Source of the DNA: an uncultured Clostridia bacterium
GTDB taxonomy: Bacteria > Bacillota_A > Clostridia > Christensenellales > CAG-138
DNA length: 12,889 nucleotides
Direction of reading: 5' to 3'
Assembly (NCBI GenBank): GCA_947302865.1
Contig: CAMYWS010000018.1
Location: 1-12,889, forward strand
Shown here: one piece after another, positions 1 to 6,704 of the stretch
Layout of the letters: every line of letters starts with the position of its first letter
Position numbering within the stretch: position 1 is the first letter of the stretch
Made by a program: the position numbers and the translations under genes
The notes under the pieces: model-generated
The model's database searches: none
Told to the model about the DNA's origin: nothing
What the model saw: only the letters and a program-made list of their open reading frames with translations

Positions 1-477
1 ACGCTCGACTGGCTGAACTCCGAGATCTCGAAGTACCTCGTTGAGATCAACCGCAACGGTCTCGGCGAAGCCGACGCGCGTGCCGTCGACCGCATGCATC
101 ACGTGATCGTCGATTACGAGCGGATCGGCGACCATGTCAACAACATCGCGGGTTATATCCAGCACATGCGCGATAAGAAGATCAGCTTCTCCGAGGCGGC
201 GATGGATGAGATCGCGCCGCTGTTCCTCAAGGTGCTGAACATCGTCGGAGACGCACACACCTGCATGCTCAATCCGAAGGCGGTGCCGCTTTCGAACATC
301 GCCAAACGCGAGCAGGAGGTCGACGATCTCGTCGATCTGTACGAGAACAACCACATCAAGCGTCTCTCCGAGGGCAAGTGCTCCGCGGAGATCGGCATGC
401 TGTATGTCGAAGCGCTCACCGATCTCGAGCGAATCTCCGACCACGCGCTGAACATCGCCGAAGCCGGACAGGCGTAA
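1..477 (+). CDS. Na+/phosphate cotransporter, C-terminal PhoU-like domain (5' truncated by window)
   Basis: The frame is open from the first base, so the true start lies outside the window; the ATG at 94 is internal. The visible 158 residues form a PhoU-like helical domain with its two diagnostic metal-binding motifs: ERIGDHVNNIA at visible residues 40-50 and ERISDHALNIAE at 143-154. In the Na/Pi cotransporter II (NptA/YjbB-like) family a PhoU domain follows two membrane repeats. The sequence around NHIKRLSEGKCSAE and the end just after the second motif resemble those proteins more than free-standing PhoU. The family moves phosphate with sodium across the cytoplasmic membrane, with the PhoU domain in the cytosol. 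Stop is TAA and an intrinsic terminator follows after 14 bp. A free-standing phoU is the alternative; the upstream sequence would decide. Confidence 0.85.
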   Translation, partial: TLDWLNSEISKYLVEINRNGLGEADARAVDRMHHVIVDYERIGDHVNNIAGYIQHMRDKKISFSEAAMDEIAPLFLKVLNIVGDAHTCMLNPKAVPLSNIAKREQEVDDLVDLYENNHIKRLSEGKCSAEIGMLYVEALTDLERISDHALNIAEAGQA

Positions 478-491
478 ACAACCATCCCTGC

Positions 492-522
492 AAGCGTGCC
501 TTCCCGGCACGCTTCTTTTTTT
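492..522 (+). terminator. Rho-independent terminator of the cotransporter gene
   Basis: A perfect 9-bp stem, AAGCGTGCC (492-500) and GGCACGCTT (506-514), has a 5-nt loop and is followed by C and seven T. It starts 14 bp after the TAA of the Na/Pi cotransporter. Confidence 0.93.
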
Positions 523-604
523 CGGTACACGCGCGGCGTCGGGATCCTGCGGCAGGAACGCAGCCGCTTTACGTTTTCCCGCGCAACGAACCTGTCAACG
601 CGGT

Positions 605-638
605 CAAAAAAGGAACCTGTGCGGTATGCACAGGTTCC
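605..638 (-). terminator. Rho-independent terminator of the opp operon
   Basis: A perfect 11-bp stem, GGAACCTGTGC (612-622) and GCACAGGTTCC (628-638), has a 5-nt loop. Read on the - strand it is followed by six T (606-611). It lies about 20 bp past the stop of the last gene of the operon, and it faces the + strand terminator, so the convergent transcripts are separated. Confidence 0.93.
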
Positions 639-657
639 CGAATTTGTTTCTTGCCGG

Positions 658-936
658 CTATCTCCAGCACAACCAAAGGATCAGAATGAGCAGGCACACG
701 CCGCCGGCGACAAAGCCGACTACAGCCAGCCCGGCGAGGACGGCGTAAAACGTATACCGGATCGTTTGTCTCCTGGTAAGCGCTTCACCGCGCGCAATCT
801 TTTCCTCAAGTTCGGCTCTTGACTGCTCGCGCTTTTCTCGCTTCATGCGCGCGGTATGCCACGGCATGCCTTCGACGTCCATGTCGACGATCGTGCGGCC
901 GTCGTCGTCATCATACTGCTTCGGTTCGCGTGCCAT
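658..936 (-). CDS. Small membrane protein, last gene of the opp operon (unknown function)
   Basis: A 92-aa protein I cannot assign to a family. Residues 1-60 are charged: an acidic stretch (DDDD near 9-12) and a Lys/Arg/Glu-rich segment at 29-60 likely to be helical. Residues 62-91 are one long hydrophobic stretch, either a long single helix or a tight hairpin. The protein ends in CWR just after the membrane segment. The ATG lies 1 nt after the oppF TGA and no clear SD precedes it, so translation probably depends on ribosomes finishing oppF. Stop is TAG, followed by the operon terminator. Its position suggests an accessory to the oligopeptide transporter, but that is context only; a hitch-hiking membrane gene is equally possible. 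Confidence 0.72.
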   Translation of the reverse strand: MAREPKQYDDDDGRTIVDMDVEGMPWHTARMKREKREQSRAELEEKIARGEALTRRQTIRYTFYAVLAGLAVVGFVAGGVCLLILILWLCWR

Positions 937-937
937 C

Positions 938-2032
938 TCAGTCGAACAGGTGGCAAGCCACGAAATGTCCGGGCTCGACCTCTTTCGTTTCCGGCGCGCA
1001 CTGGCTGCAGATGCCCATGCACTCTGCGCAGCGGGTATGGAACTTGCAGCCGGACGGCGGATTTGCCGGGGAAGGAATGCTGCCCTGCAGGATGATACGG
1101 TTCATCTTGTAGTCCGGATCCGGAACGGGGATCGCGGAGAACAGCGCCTTCGTGTACGGATGCAGCGGGTTTGCGAAGATCTGTTCCTTGCTCGCATACT
1201 CGACCATGTTGCCGAGGTACATAACGCCGATCGTGTCGGAGATATGCTCGACGACGGAGAGGTCGTGCGAAATGAACAGGTACGTCAGACCCAGTTCCTT
1301 CTGCAGGTCCATCATCAGGTTGATGATCTGCGCCTGAATCGAAACGTCCAAAGCGGAAACCGGCTCGTCGCAAATGATGAAGTCGGGCTTCAGAGCGATG
1401 GAACGCGCGATGCAGATACGCTGACGCTGACCGCCGGAGAACTCGTGCGGATAGCGATCCTTGTGATACGGCTGCAGTCCGCACTGCTTCATGACCTGAT
1501 CGATGTAATCGTCCAGTTCCTCTTTCGGCACGATGTTGTGCTCGCGCACCGCTTCGCCGATGATCTCCGCAACCGGGAGACGGGGCGAAAGACTGGAGTA
1601 CGGATCCTGGAAGATCATCTGGATCTTCGGACGAAGCTTTCTGAGTTCACTGCGCGGAAGATCGTGGATCTCGATGCCGTTCAGGAGCACCTGACCCGCG
1701 GTTTTGTCGTTCAGACGGAGGATCGTTTTGCCGACCGTCGTCTTGCCGCAGCCGGACTCGCCGACCAGACCCATTGTGGTGCCGCGCTTGATGTTGAAGG
1801 AAACGCCGTCAACCGCGCGGACGTAACCGGTCAGTCTGGAGAACAGACCCGTCTTGATGGGGAAGTATTTGATGAGATCATGCACTTCCAGAACGTTTTC
1901 CGGATCATGCTCGATCGGCGGCTCCGCCTTGACTGCGGCGATGCGCTCGTTGAGCTGACGGAACATTTCTTCTCTGGTCAGCTTCTTCTCTTCAACCGCT
2001 GTTTCTTCGACTTTCTTTTCCACAGCTTCCAT
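938..2032 (-). CDS. oppF: Oligopeptide ABC transporter, ATP-binding protein OppF
   Basis: A 364-aa ATPase that would power peptide import as a partner of OppD on the cytoplasmic face of the OppBC channel. Visible motifs: Walker A GESGCGKT (91-98), Q-loop Gln142, ABC signature SGGQR (199-203), Walker B FIICDEP (218-224) and H-loop His256. The C-terminal oligopeptide/dipeptide-transporter region carries six Cys (329, 335, 338, 342, 345, 360), matching the cysteine-rich tail of Opp/Dpp ATPases. I chose the ATG at 2032, 1 nt past the oppD stop, because AAGGAGGA lies 5-6 nt upstream of it; an in-frame ATG at 2056 inside oppD has no SD. The order after OppD fits OppF; DppF-like substrate preference cannot be excluded. 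Stop is TGA. Confidence 0.95.
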   Translation of the reverse strand: MEAVEKKVEETAVEEKKLTREEMFRQLNERIAAVKAEPPIEHDPENVLEVHDLIKYFPIKTGLFSRLTGYVRAVDGVSFNIKRGTTMGLVGESGCGKTTVGKTILRLNDKTAGQVLLNGIEIHDLPRSELRKLRPKIQMIFQDPYSSLSPRLPVAEIIGEAVREHNIVPKEELDDYIDQVMKQCGLQPYHKDRYPHEFSGGQRQRICIARSIALKPDFIICDEPVSALDVSIQAQIINLMMDLQKELGLTYLFISHDLSVVEHISDTIGVMYLGNMVEYASKEQIFANPLHPYTKALFSAIPVPDPDYKMNRIILQGSIPSPANPPSGCKFHTRCAECMGICSQCAPETKEVEPGHFVACHLFD

Positions 2033-2033
2033 G

Positions 2034-3179
2034 TCAGTCCTCCTTCTTGTCCTCATACAGGTAGCAAGTCACCATGTGCGTCGGGCTCACGTAGACCTCA
2101 TGCGGATACGCGCCGTTGCACTTTTCGATGCATCTTTCGCAGCGATCGCGGAAGTAGCAGTAGTCCGGCATGTTGATCGGGTTCGGGACCGTACCGGGAA
2201 TGCTGTAAAGACGCTCGACACGGCGGCTCACGACAGGTTTGGAAGCCATCAGACCGATCGTGTACGGGTGGCACGGGTTATGGAATACTTCGCTTGCCGT
2301 ACCTCTTTCAACGATCCTGCCGGAATACATGACGACGACGTAGTCCGCCATTTCGGCAATAACGCCGAGGTCATGCGTGATCAGCATGATGCTCGAATTG
2401 ATGCGGTCCTTCAGTCTGCGCAGAAGGTCCAGGATCTGCGCCTGGATGGTAACGTCCAGCGCCGTCGTCGGTTCGTCCGCGATGATCAGCTTCGGATCGC
2501 AGGCAAGCGCCATCGCGATCATGACGCGCTGACGCATACCGCCGGACAGCTCGTGCGGATACATCATGTAAACGCCTTCGCTGTTTGCGATACCGACCAT
2601 TTCCAGCATTTCGATCGAACGCTTCTTGACCTGCTCCTTGCTCCAGTCCGGATAGTGCAGTTCAAGAACCTCGTTCAGCTGATATCCGATGCGGAAGACC
2701 GGGTTCAGGGACGTCATCGGCTCCTGGAAGATCATGGAGATCTTGGATCCGCGGATGTGCTGCATGACCTTCGTCGGCGTCTTGACGATGTTGTACACCT
2801 TGCCGTCGCCCGCGTCGAAACGGATCTCGCCTTCGACGGTCTGACCCTGCGGACGCTGTACGAGCTGCATAAGCGAGAGGGACGTGACGGACTTGCCGCA
2901 GCCGGACTCGCCGACGACGCCGACCGTCTTGCCCTTCGGAACGTTGAACGAAACGCCGTCCACCGCACGGACCGTGCCGATATCGGTGAAGAAGTAGGTA
3001 TGCACATTGTCGAATTCAACGACGTTGTTCGGGTCGTGCATCTCGGTCATATACTCGGACGGATCGATGTGCTTGCGGTTGCGTTCACGCTCGATCTTGT
3101 TCGTGATCTTGCGATTCTCGCGGGAGATCCTTGCAGACTCTCTGCGGGAGATATAGTTTACGCCTTTTCTTTTAGCCAT
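2034..3179 (-). CDS. oppD: Oligopeptide ABC transporter, ATP-binding protein OppD
   Basis: A 381-aa ATPase subunit. Walker A is GESGCGKS (90-97), Q-loop Gln152, signature LSGGMRQR (211-218), Walker B LIIADEP (231-237), H-loop His269. The C-terminal region has Cys 341, 347, 350, 354 and 372, as in Opp/Dpp ATPases that can carry an iron-sulfur cluster (family knowledge). Residues 1-45 are an Arg/Lys-rich extension ahead of the usual start of the ABC fold; it could contact nucleic acid, lipid or a partner, with no evidence for which. The ATG is supported by GGGAGGG (3187-3193) 7 nt upstream, immediately after the oppC TAA. Stop is TGA. Confidence 0.95.
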   Translation of the reverse strand: MAKRKGVNYISRRESARISRENRKITNKIERERNRKHIDPSEYMTEMHDPNNVVEFDNVHTYFFTDIGTVRAVDGVSFNVPKGKTVGVVGESGCGKSVTSLSLMQLVQRPQGQTVEGEIRFDAGDGKVYNIVKTPTKVMQHIRGSKISMIFQEPMTSLNPVFRIGYQLNEVLELHYPDWSKEQVKKRSIEMLEMVGIANSEGVYMMYPHELSGGMRQRVMIAMALACDPKLIIADEPTTALDVTIQAQILDLLRRLKDRINSSIMLITHDLGVIAEMADYVVVMYSGRIVERGTASEVFHNPCHPYTIGLMASKPVVSRRVERLYSIPGTVPNPINMPDYCYFRDRCERCIEKCNGAYPHEVYVSPTHMVTCYLYEDKKED

Positions 3180-3193
3180 TTTTCTGCCCTCCC

Positions 3194-5572
3194 TTACCGC
3201 TTCATCTTCGGGTCGAACGCGTCTCTCAGGCCGTCACCGACAAAGTTGAAGCCGAGAACCGTGAGAAGGATCAGCGTGCCGGCCGGGATCCAGATCCACC
3301 AGTTGGTGCTCATGACGCGCATGTCGGTCGCCTGGTTGATGATGGAGCCCCAGGACGCCATCGGGTATTTGACGCCGAGACCGAGGAAGCCGAGCGTTGC
3401 CTCGGTCAGAATGATGCTGCCGAGACCTGCCGTCGCGTAGACGATCAGCAGCGGCATGACGTTCGGAACGAGGTGTTTGAAGATCCTGCGGCTCGTGCGG
3501 ATACCGGTCGCTTCGGTCGCGATCATGAAGTCCTGCTCACGCAGCGAGAGGATCTGACCGCGGACGGTACGCGCGATACCGGTCCAGCCGAGAATACCGA
3601 GGATCGCCATCGTCAGCATCAGACGCGGCGTCGAGCCGACGTGCATGTTGTCCATGACCGAGCCGATGATGATCAGCATCGGATAGAACGGGATCGCATT
3701 GAACAGTTCCACGAAACGCATCAGGATCGTGTCGACCACACCGCCGAAGTAACCGGAGATGCCGCCGATGATGACGCCGATGATGATCTCGAAGAAGATA
3801 ACGACGAAGCCGACCAGCAGGGAGATCCGACCGCCGTACATCAGTCGGGTCACAACGTCCATCGCGTAGACGTCGGTGCCGAGCAGATGCTCGCCGGAAA
3901 GCGGCGCTCTGGTGTCGAGCAGCGTCTTTTTCTGCTCCGACCAGACTTCGTTGTTCTCGTTGCTGATGTGCAGACGCGCATGCGTCGGTTCACCGTACTG
4001 GTTGATGAAATCAAAGCCCTCTGCTTTGTTCCAAACCGCTTCCTGGAACTTCAGGATAAAGTCGACAGTCAATTCGGTGCCGTTCTGCACGGGACCGTAT
4101 GCCATCTCGGAAATCATGACCGCCTTCTCGCCGGCCGCGTTGTATACGGTATAGAAGTTATAATTCGCATCCTTCTCGATCGCATACGTTTCGCCGTCGT
4201 ATTCGATGGTCGCCGCCTGATCGACGATCGCCTTTTCGGCTGCGTTGATGAAGCGGTAGTCCGTATTCAGGCTGTCGTACTTGGTCTCGATCGGGTCAAA
4301 GTTGTTCAGGACGGTCATGCCTGCATTGCCGTCGACCATGACGGTATATTCGCCGCTGAACGAGTGATCGTCGTGATCGAAGACCACCGTGTATTCCTTA
4401 CCTTCTTCTTCCTGACCCTCTACATTCGGGTAGATGAAGGTGACCTCGGAAACGGCGGTCATCGCCTTGAAGATGTTCTCTTCGGACTCGCCGCCTGCAA
4501 CGGCTTGCTGCTTTGCGGCAGTCATTGCCTCCTCGCCCGCCTTGATCTGTTCGGCGAGCATCGCCTGGAATGCAGCGGGATCGTCGAGCGTCGCGTTGAA
4601 GTCGACTTCTTTCGTTTCGCTCTCGCCGGTCTGCTCGTTTTCAACGGCCGTCGTGATCGTATTCGAACGATACACGCGCGTTACGAGGAACAGATCGGTT
4701 CCCGTGCTGTTTTTGATCGTATACCCGTTTTCGGCGGGCGCGAGCGTATAGACCGTTCCGTCCTGCGACTGTGCTTCGGTCTCGCCGAGCTGGATCGCGC
4801 CGTTGACCGAATGCAGGAAGTCCGGGTCGCTCTGGAGCTCTGCGATCTTGCCGCGCAGCGCCGTATAGATGTTAAAGGTTGAGACCGCAAGCGGCTCGTC
4901 CTTGACCATGTAGAAGTTCGTCTTGAGCTTGCTTTCCTTGATGACCGTGATGACGGATCCGTCAACCACGATCTCCTGTTCGGTGCTGTTCGCATCCACA
5001 TATGCCTGGATCGCGGCCTTGACCGCATCGGAGATGGTTGCGTCCTCGAAGTTGAGGGTCACGTTCTTCCCGACGGACGAAGTGGAAGCAACGACGATCT
5101 GTTCCAGGATCTCCGTAACCGGTCTGCTCGGTTCCGGATTGACGACCTTCAGCACGTACTGCTTCTTGCCCGCGGAGAACATGATCTCCTCGTCCTTTTC
5201 CAGCTTGTACAGATCGCCCTCTTTGTGCTTGCCGAGTTCTTTCAGAAGGCCGGAATTGATCGAGGAATCGTCTACGCCGTAAATACGGGAATCCCTGTTG
5301 ACCTTGCCGGACGCGTATTTGCCCTCTTCCGTGATCGGCTTAAAGAACGTCTGCGCGATCTTGTAGGGCGAGAAGAGCGGACCGATGAACGCGAACGCGA
5401 ACATGAACGCCAGGATGATGATACCTGTGACAGCCAGCTTGTTGCGGATGAACCGCTTGAAGACCAGCATGCCGGGAGAAAGAACCTTAACACGACGCGC
5501 GTCGTCAAGCTTCATCTGTTCCTGCGGGGTATCTTCGTTCTGCTGTTTTTTTACTTTATCATTCTTCAGCAT
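3194..5572 (-). CDS. oppC: Oligopeptide ABC transporter permease OppC with a giant extracytoplasmic insertion
   Basis: A 792-aa inner permease; family members are usually about 300 aa. The N-terminus is typical: cytosolic basic segment, FKRFIRNKLAVTG, then TM1 at about 46-68. The transport core resumes at residue 560 (GEHLLGTD) with MYGGRISLLVG, several membrane helices, the cytoplasmic EAA-type loop (EATGIRTSRRIFKHLVPN, about 688-705) that contacts the ATPases, and the usual C-terminal DGLRDAFDP. Between them about 480 residues replace the normal short loop of roughly 45. Topology puts this insert outside the membrane. It is acidic, lacks membrane segments, keeps the reading frame and is flanked by normal domains, so it looks like real protein and not misassembly. 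The usual GRD after GTD reads AMD here. SD AAGGGGGTG (5578-5586) overlaps the oppB stop. Stop is TAA. Confidence 0.93.
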   Translation of the reverse strand: MLKNDKVKKQQNEDTPQEQMKLDDARRVKVLSPGMLVFKRFIRNKLAVTGIIILAFMFAFAFIGPLFSPYKIAQTFFKPITEEGKYASGKVNRDSRIYGVDDSSINSGLLKELGKHKEGDLYKLEKDEEIMFSAGKKQYVLKVVNPEPSRPVTEILEQIVVASTSSVGKNVTLNFEDATISDAVKAAIQAYVDANSTEQEIVVDGSVITVIKESKLKTNFYMVKDEPLAVSTFNIYTALRGKIAELQSDPDFLHSVNGAIQLGETEAQSQDGTVYTLAPAENGYTIKNSTGTDLFLVTRVYRSNTITTAVENEQTGESETKEVDFNATLDDPAAFQAMLAEQIKAGEEAMTAAKQQAVAGGESEENIFKAMTAVSEVTFIYPNVEGQEEEGKEYTVVFDHDDHSFSGEYTVMVDGNAGMTVLNNFDPIETKYDSLNTDYRFINAAEKAIVDQAATIEYDGETYAIEKDANYNFYTVYNAAGEKAVMISEMAYGPVQNGTELTVDFILKFQEAVWNKAEGFDFINQYGEPTHARLHISNENNEVWSEQKKTLLDTRAPLSGEHLLGTDVYAMDVVTRLMYGGRISLLVGFVVIFFEIIIGVIIGGISGYFGGVVDTILMRFVELFNAIPFYPMLIIIGSVMDNMHVGSTPRLMLTMAILGILGWTGIARTVRGQILSLREQDFMIATEATGIRTSRRIFKHLVPNVMPLLIVYATAGLGSIILTEATLGFLGLGVKYPMASWGSIINQATDMRVMSTNWWIWIPAGTLILLTVLGFNFVGDGLRDAFDPKMKR

Positions 5573-5584
5573 AATTGCACCCCC

Positions 5585-6574
5585 TTAATTGACGCGGACA
5601 CGCGGGTCGACGACGGCGTACATGATGTCGGACAGGATCAGACTGACCTGCGTCAACGCCATCAAAAACGTCGTGTAGAACATGGCGAACGGAATGTCGC
5701 CCTGCAGCATCGCCTGATAGGAAACATAGCCGATGCCCGGGATCTGGAAGATCTGCTCCGTGATCATCGCGCCGCCGAAGAAGCTCGGCAGCAGGCCGGA
5801 GAACGCGGTAACGAGCGGGATCAGCGTATTGCGGAATGCATGCTTGTTGATAACAACTCTTTCGGAAAGACCCTTTGCGCGAGCGGTACGAATGTAATCG
5901 GCATTCATAACCTCGAGCATGTTGGTACGTGTATAACGCATCAAACTACCGATGGACAAAATGGCAAGCGTTGCAACCGGCAGGATCAGGTGCTGTGCGA
6001 TGTCTCCAACCTTCCCCCAGAAACTTAACTGTGCGTATGTTCTGCCCCAAAGGTACATCGCCGGCAAAACTTTGAGTTTAACGGCAAATACGTATTTCAA
6101 TACGGTGCCGATATAGAACGACGGCAGCGAAATGCAGGCAAGCGCGAAGACCGTGACGATGTAGTCCGCGGCATGATACTGCTTGCGCGCTGCCAGAACG
6201 CCGAGCGGGATCGAAACGAGGACTTCGACGATCAGCGAGATGACATTCATCAGCACAGACCACCAGATAACGTCCGCGAAGATCTCGGTAACGGGTTTCA
6301 TGTGCTGCCAGGAATCGCCGAAATCACCCTGAATAGCCCGGAACAGCCATCTTGCATAGCCGGAGAAGATATCGCCGTCCATCCCGTACTGTTTGTTCAG
6401 CTCTTCCAGAAGATCCTGCCATTTGACACGTCCCTGGGAGCCGGCGGAGAGCTGCCTCGCCATTTTTTCCATATAGGAAGCGGGCAGGCAGCGAATAACG
6501 GTATAAACGACCATTGCGCCGAGCACAACGATCAAAAGACCCAACAGAAGTCTCCTAATTAGGAATTTCCACAT
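5585..6574 (-). CDS. oppB: Oligopeptide ABC transporter permease OppB
   Basis: A 329-aa permease of normal size with about six membrane helices: an N-terminal helix starting at MWKFLIRRLL, then a core with the binding-protein-dependent transport loop YIRTARAKGLSERVVINKHA (227-246) and the C-terminal DPRVR. It forms the peptide channel with OppC. I chose the ATG at 6574 because the SD-like AGAGGGTGG is 5 nt upstream; the in-frame GTG at 6583 would sit inside that site. Unlike streptococcal AmiC/OppB relatives, which can carry an extra external domain in this subunit, here the enlargement is in OppC. Stop is TAA. Confidence 0.94.
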   Translation of the reverse strand: MWKFLIRRLLLGLLIVVLGAMVVYTVIRCLPASYMEKMARQLSAGSQGRVKWQDLLEELNKQYGMDGDIFSGYARWLFRAIQGDFGDSWQHMKPVTEIFADVIWWSVLMNVISLIVEVLVSIPLGVLAARKQYHAADYIVTVFALACISLPSFYIGTVLKYVFAVKLKVLPAMYLWGRTYAQLSFWGKVGDIAQHLILPVATLAILSIGSLMRYTRTNMLEVMNADYIRTARAKGLSERVVINKHAFRNTLIPLVTAFSGLLPSFFGGAMITEQIFQIPGIGYVSYQAMLQGDIPFAMFYTTFLMALTQVSLILSDIMYAVVDPRVRVN

Positions 6575-6588
6575 GCGTACCACCCTCT

Positions 6589-6602
6589 GCGGGAATACCC
6601 GC
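6589..6602. other. Small hairpin next to the oppB ribosome-binding site
   Basis: GCGGG (6589-6593) and CCCGC (6598-6602) form a 5-bp stem with a 4-nt loop, directly upstream of the oppB SD-like site on the - strand. It could influence initiation. On the + strand it is followed by TTTTTA and looks terminator-like, but no + strand gene precedes it. Confidence 0.4.
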
Positions 6603-6620
6603 GTTTTTATTCATAGATAT

Positions 6621-6653
6621 CGATTGAGCCCACCGTTTTGGTGGGCTCAATCG
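6621..6653 (-). promoter_or_regulatory. Intercistronic hairpin between oppA and oppB
   Basis: A perfect 14-bp stem, CGATTGAGCCCACC (6621-6634) and GGTGGGCTCAATCG (6640-6653), with a 5-nt loop. It lies about 50 bp after the oppA stop. Read on the - strand the next bases are ATATCTATG, without a T run, so it is unlikely to be an efficient terminator. It more likely protects the 3' end of oppA mRNA, giving more binding protein than membrane subunits, as in other solute-binding-protein operons (inference). Confidence 0.8.
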
Positions 6654-6704
6654 TTTGCCCTTCAGTTTCTATGAACTTTACGAATCGAATGAGAATGATT
6701 CAGA

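Noticed and set aside
2031..4882. Long + strand open frames opposite oppD and oppC (469 codons each)
   Set aside because: They lack SD sites, are rich in Arg, Asp and Val, and lie exactly opposite strongly coding, motif-bearing genes; they are antisense shadows of GC-rich codon use.
6589..6607. Plus-strand terminator (GC stem followed by TTTTT) between oppB and oppA
   Set aside because: No + strand gene or promoter precedes it, and the stem is only 5 bp.
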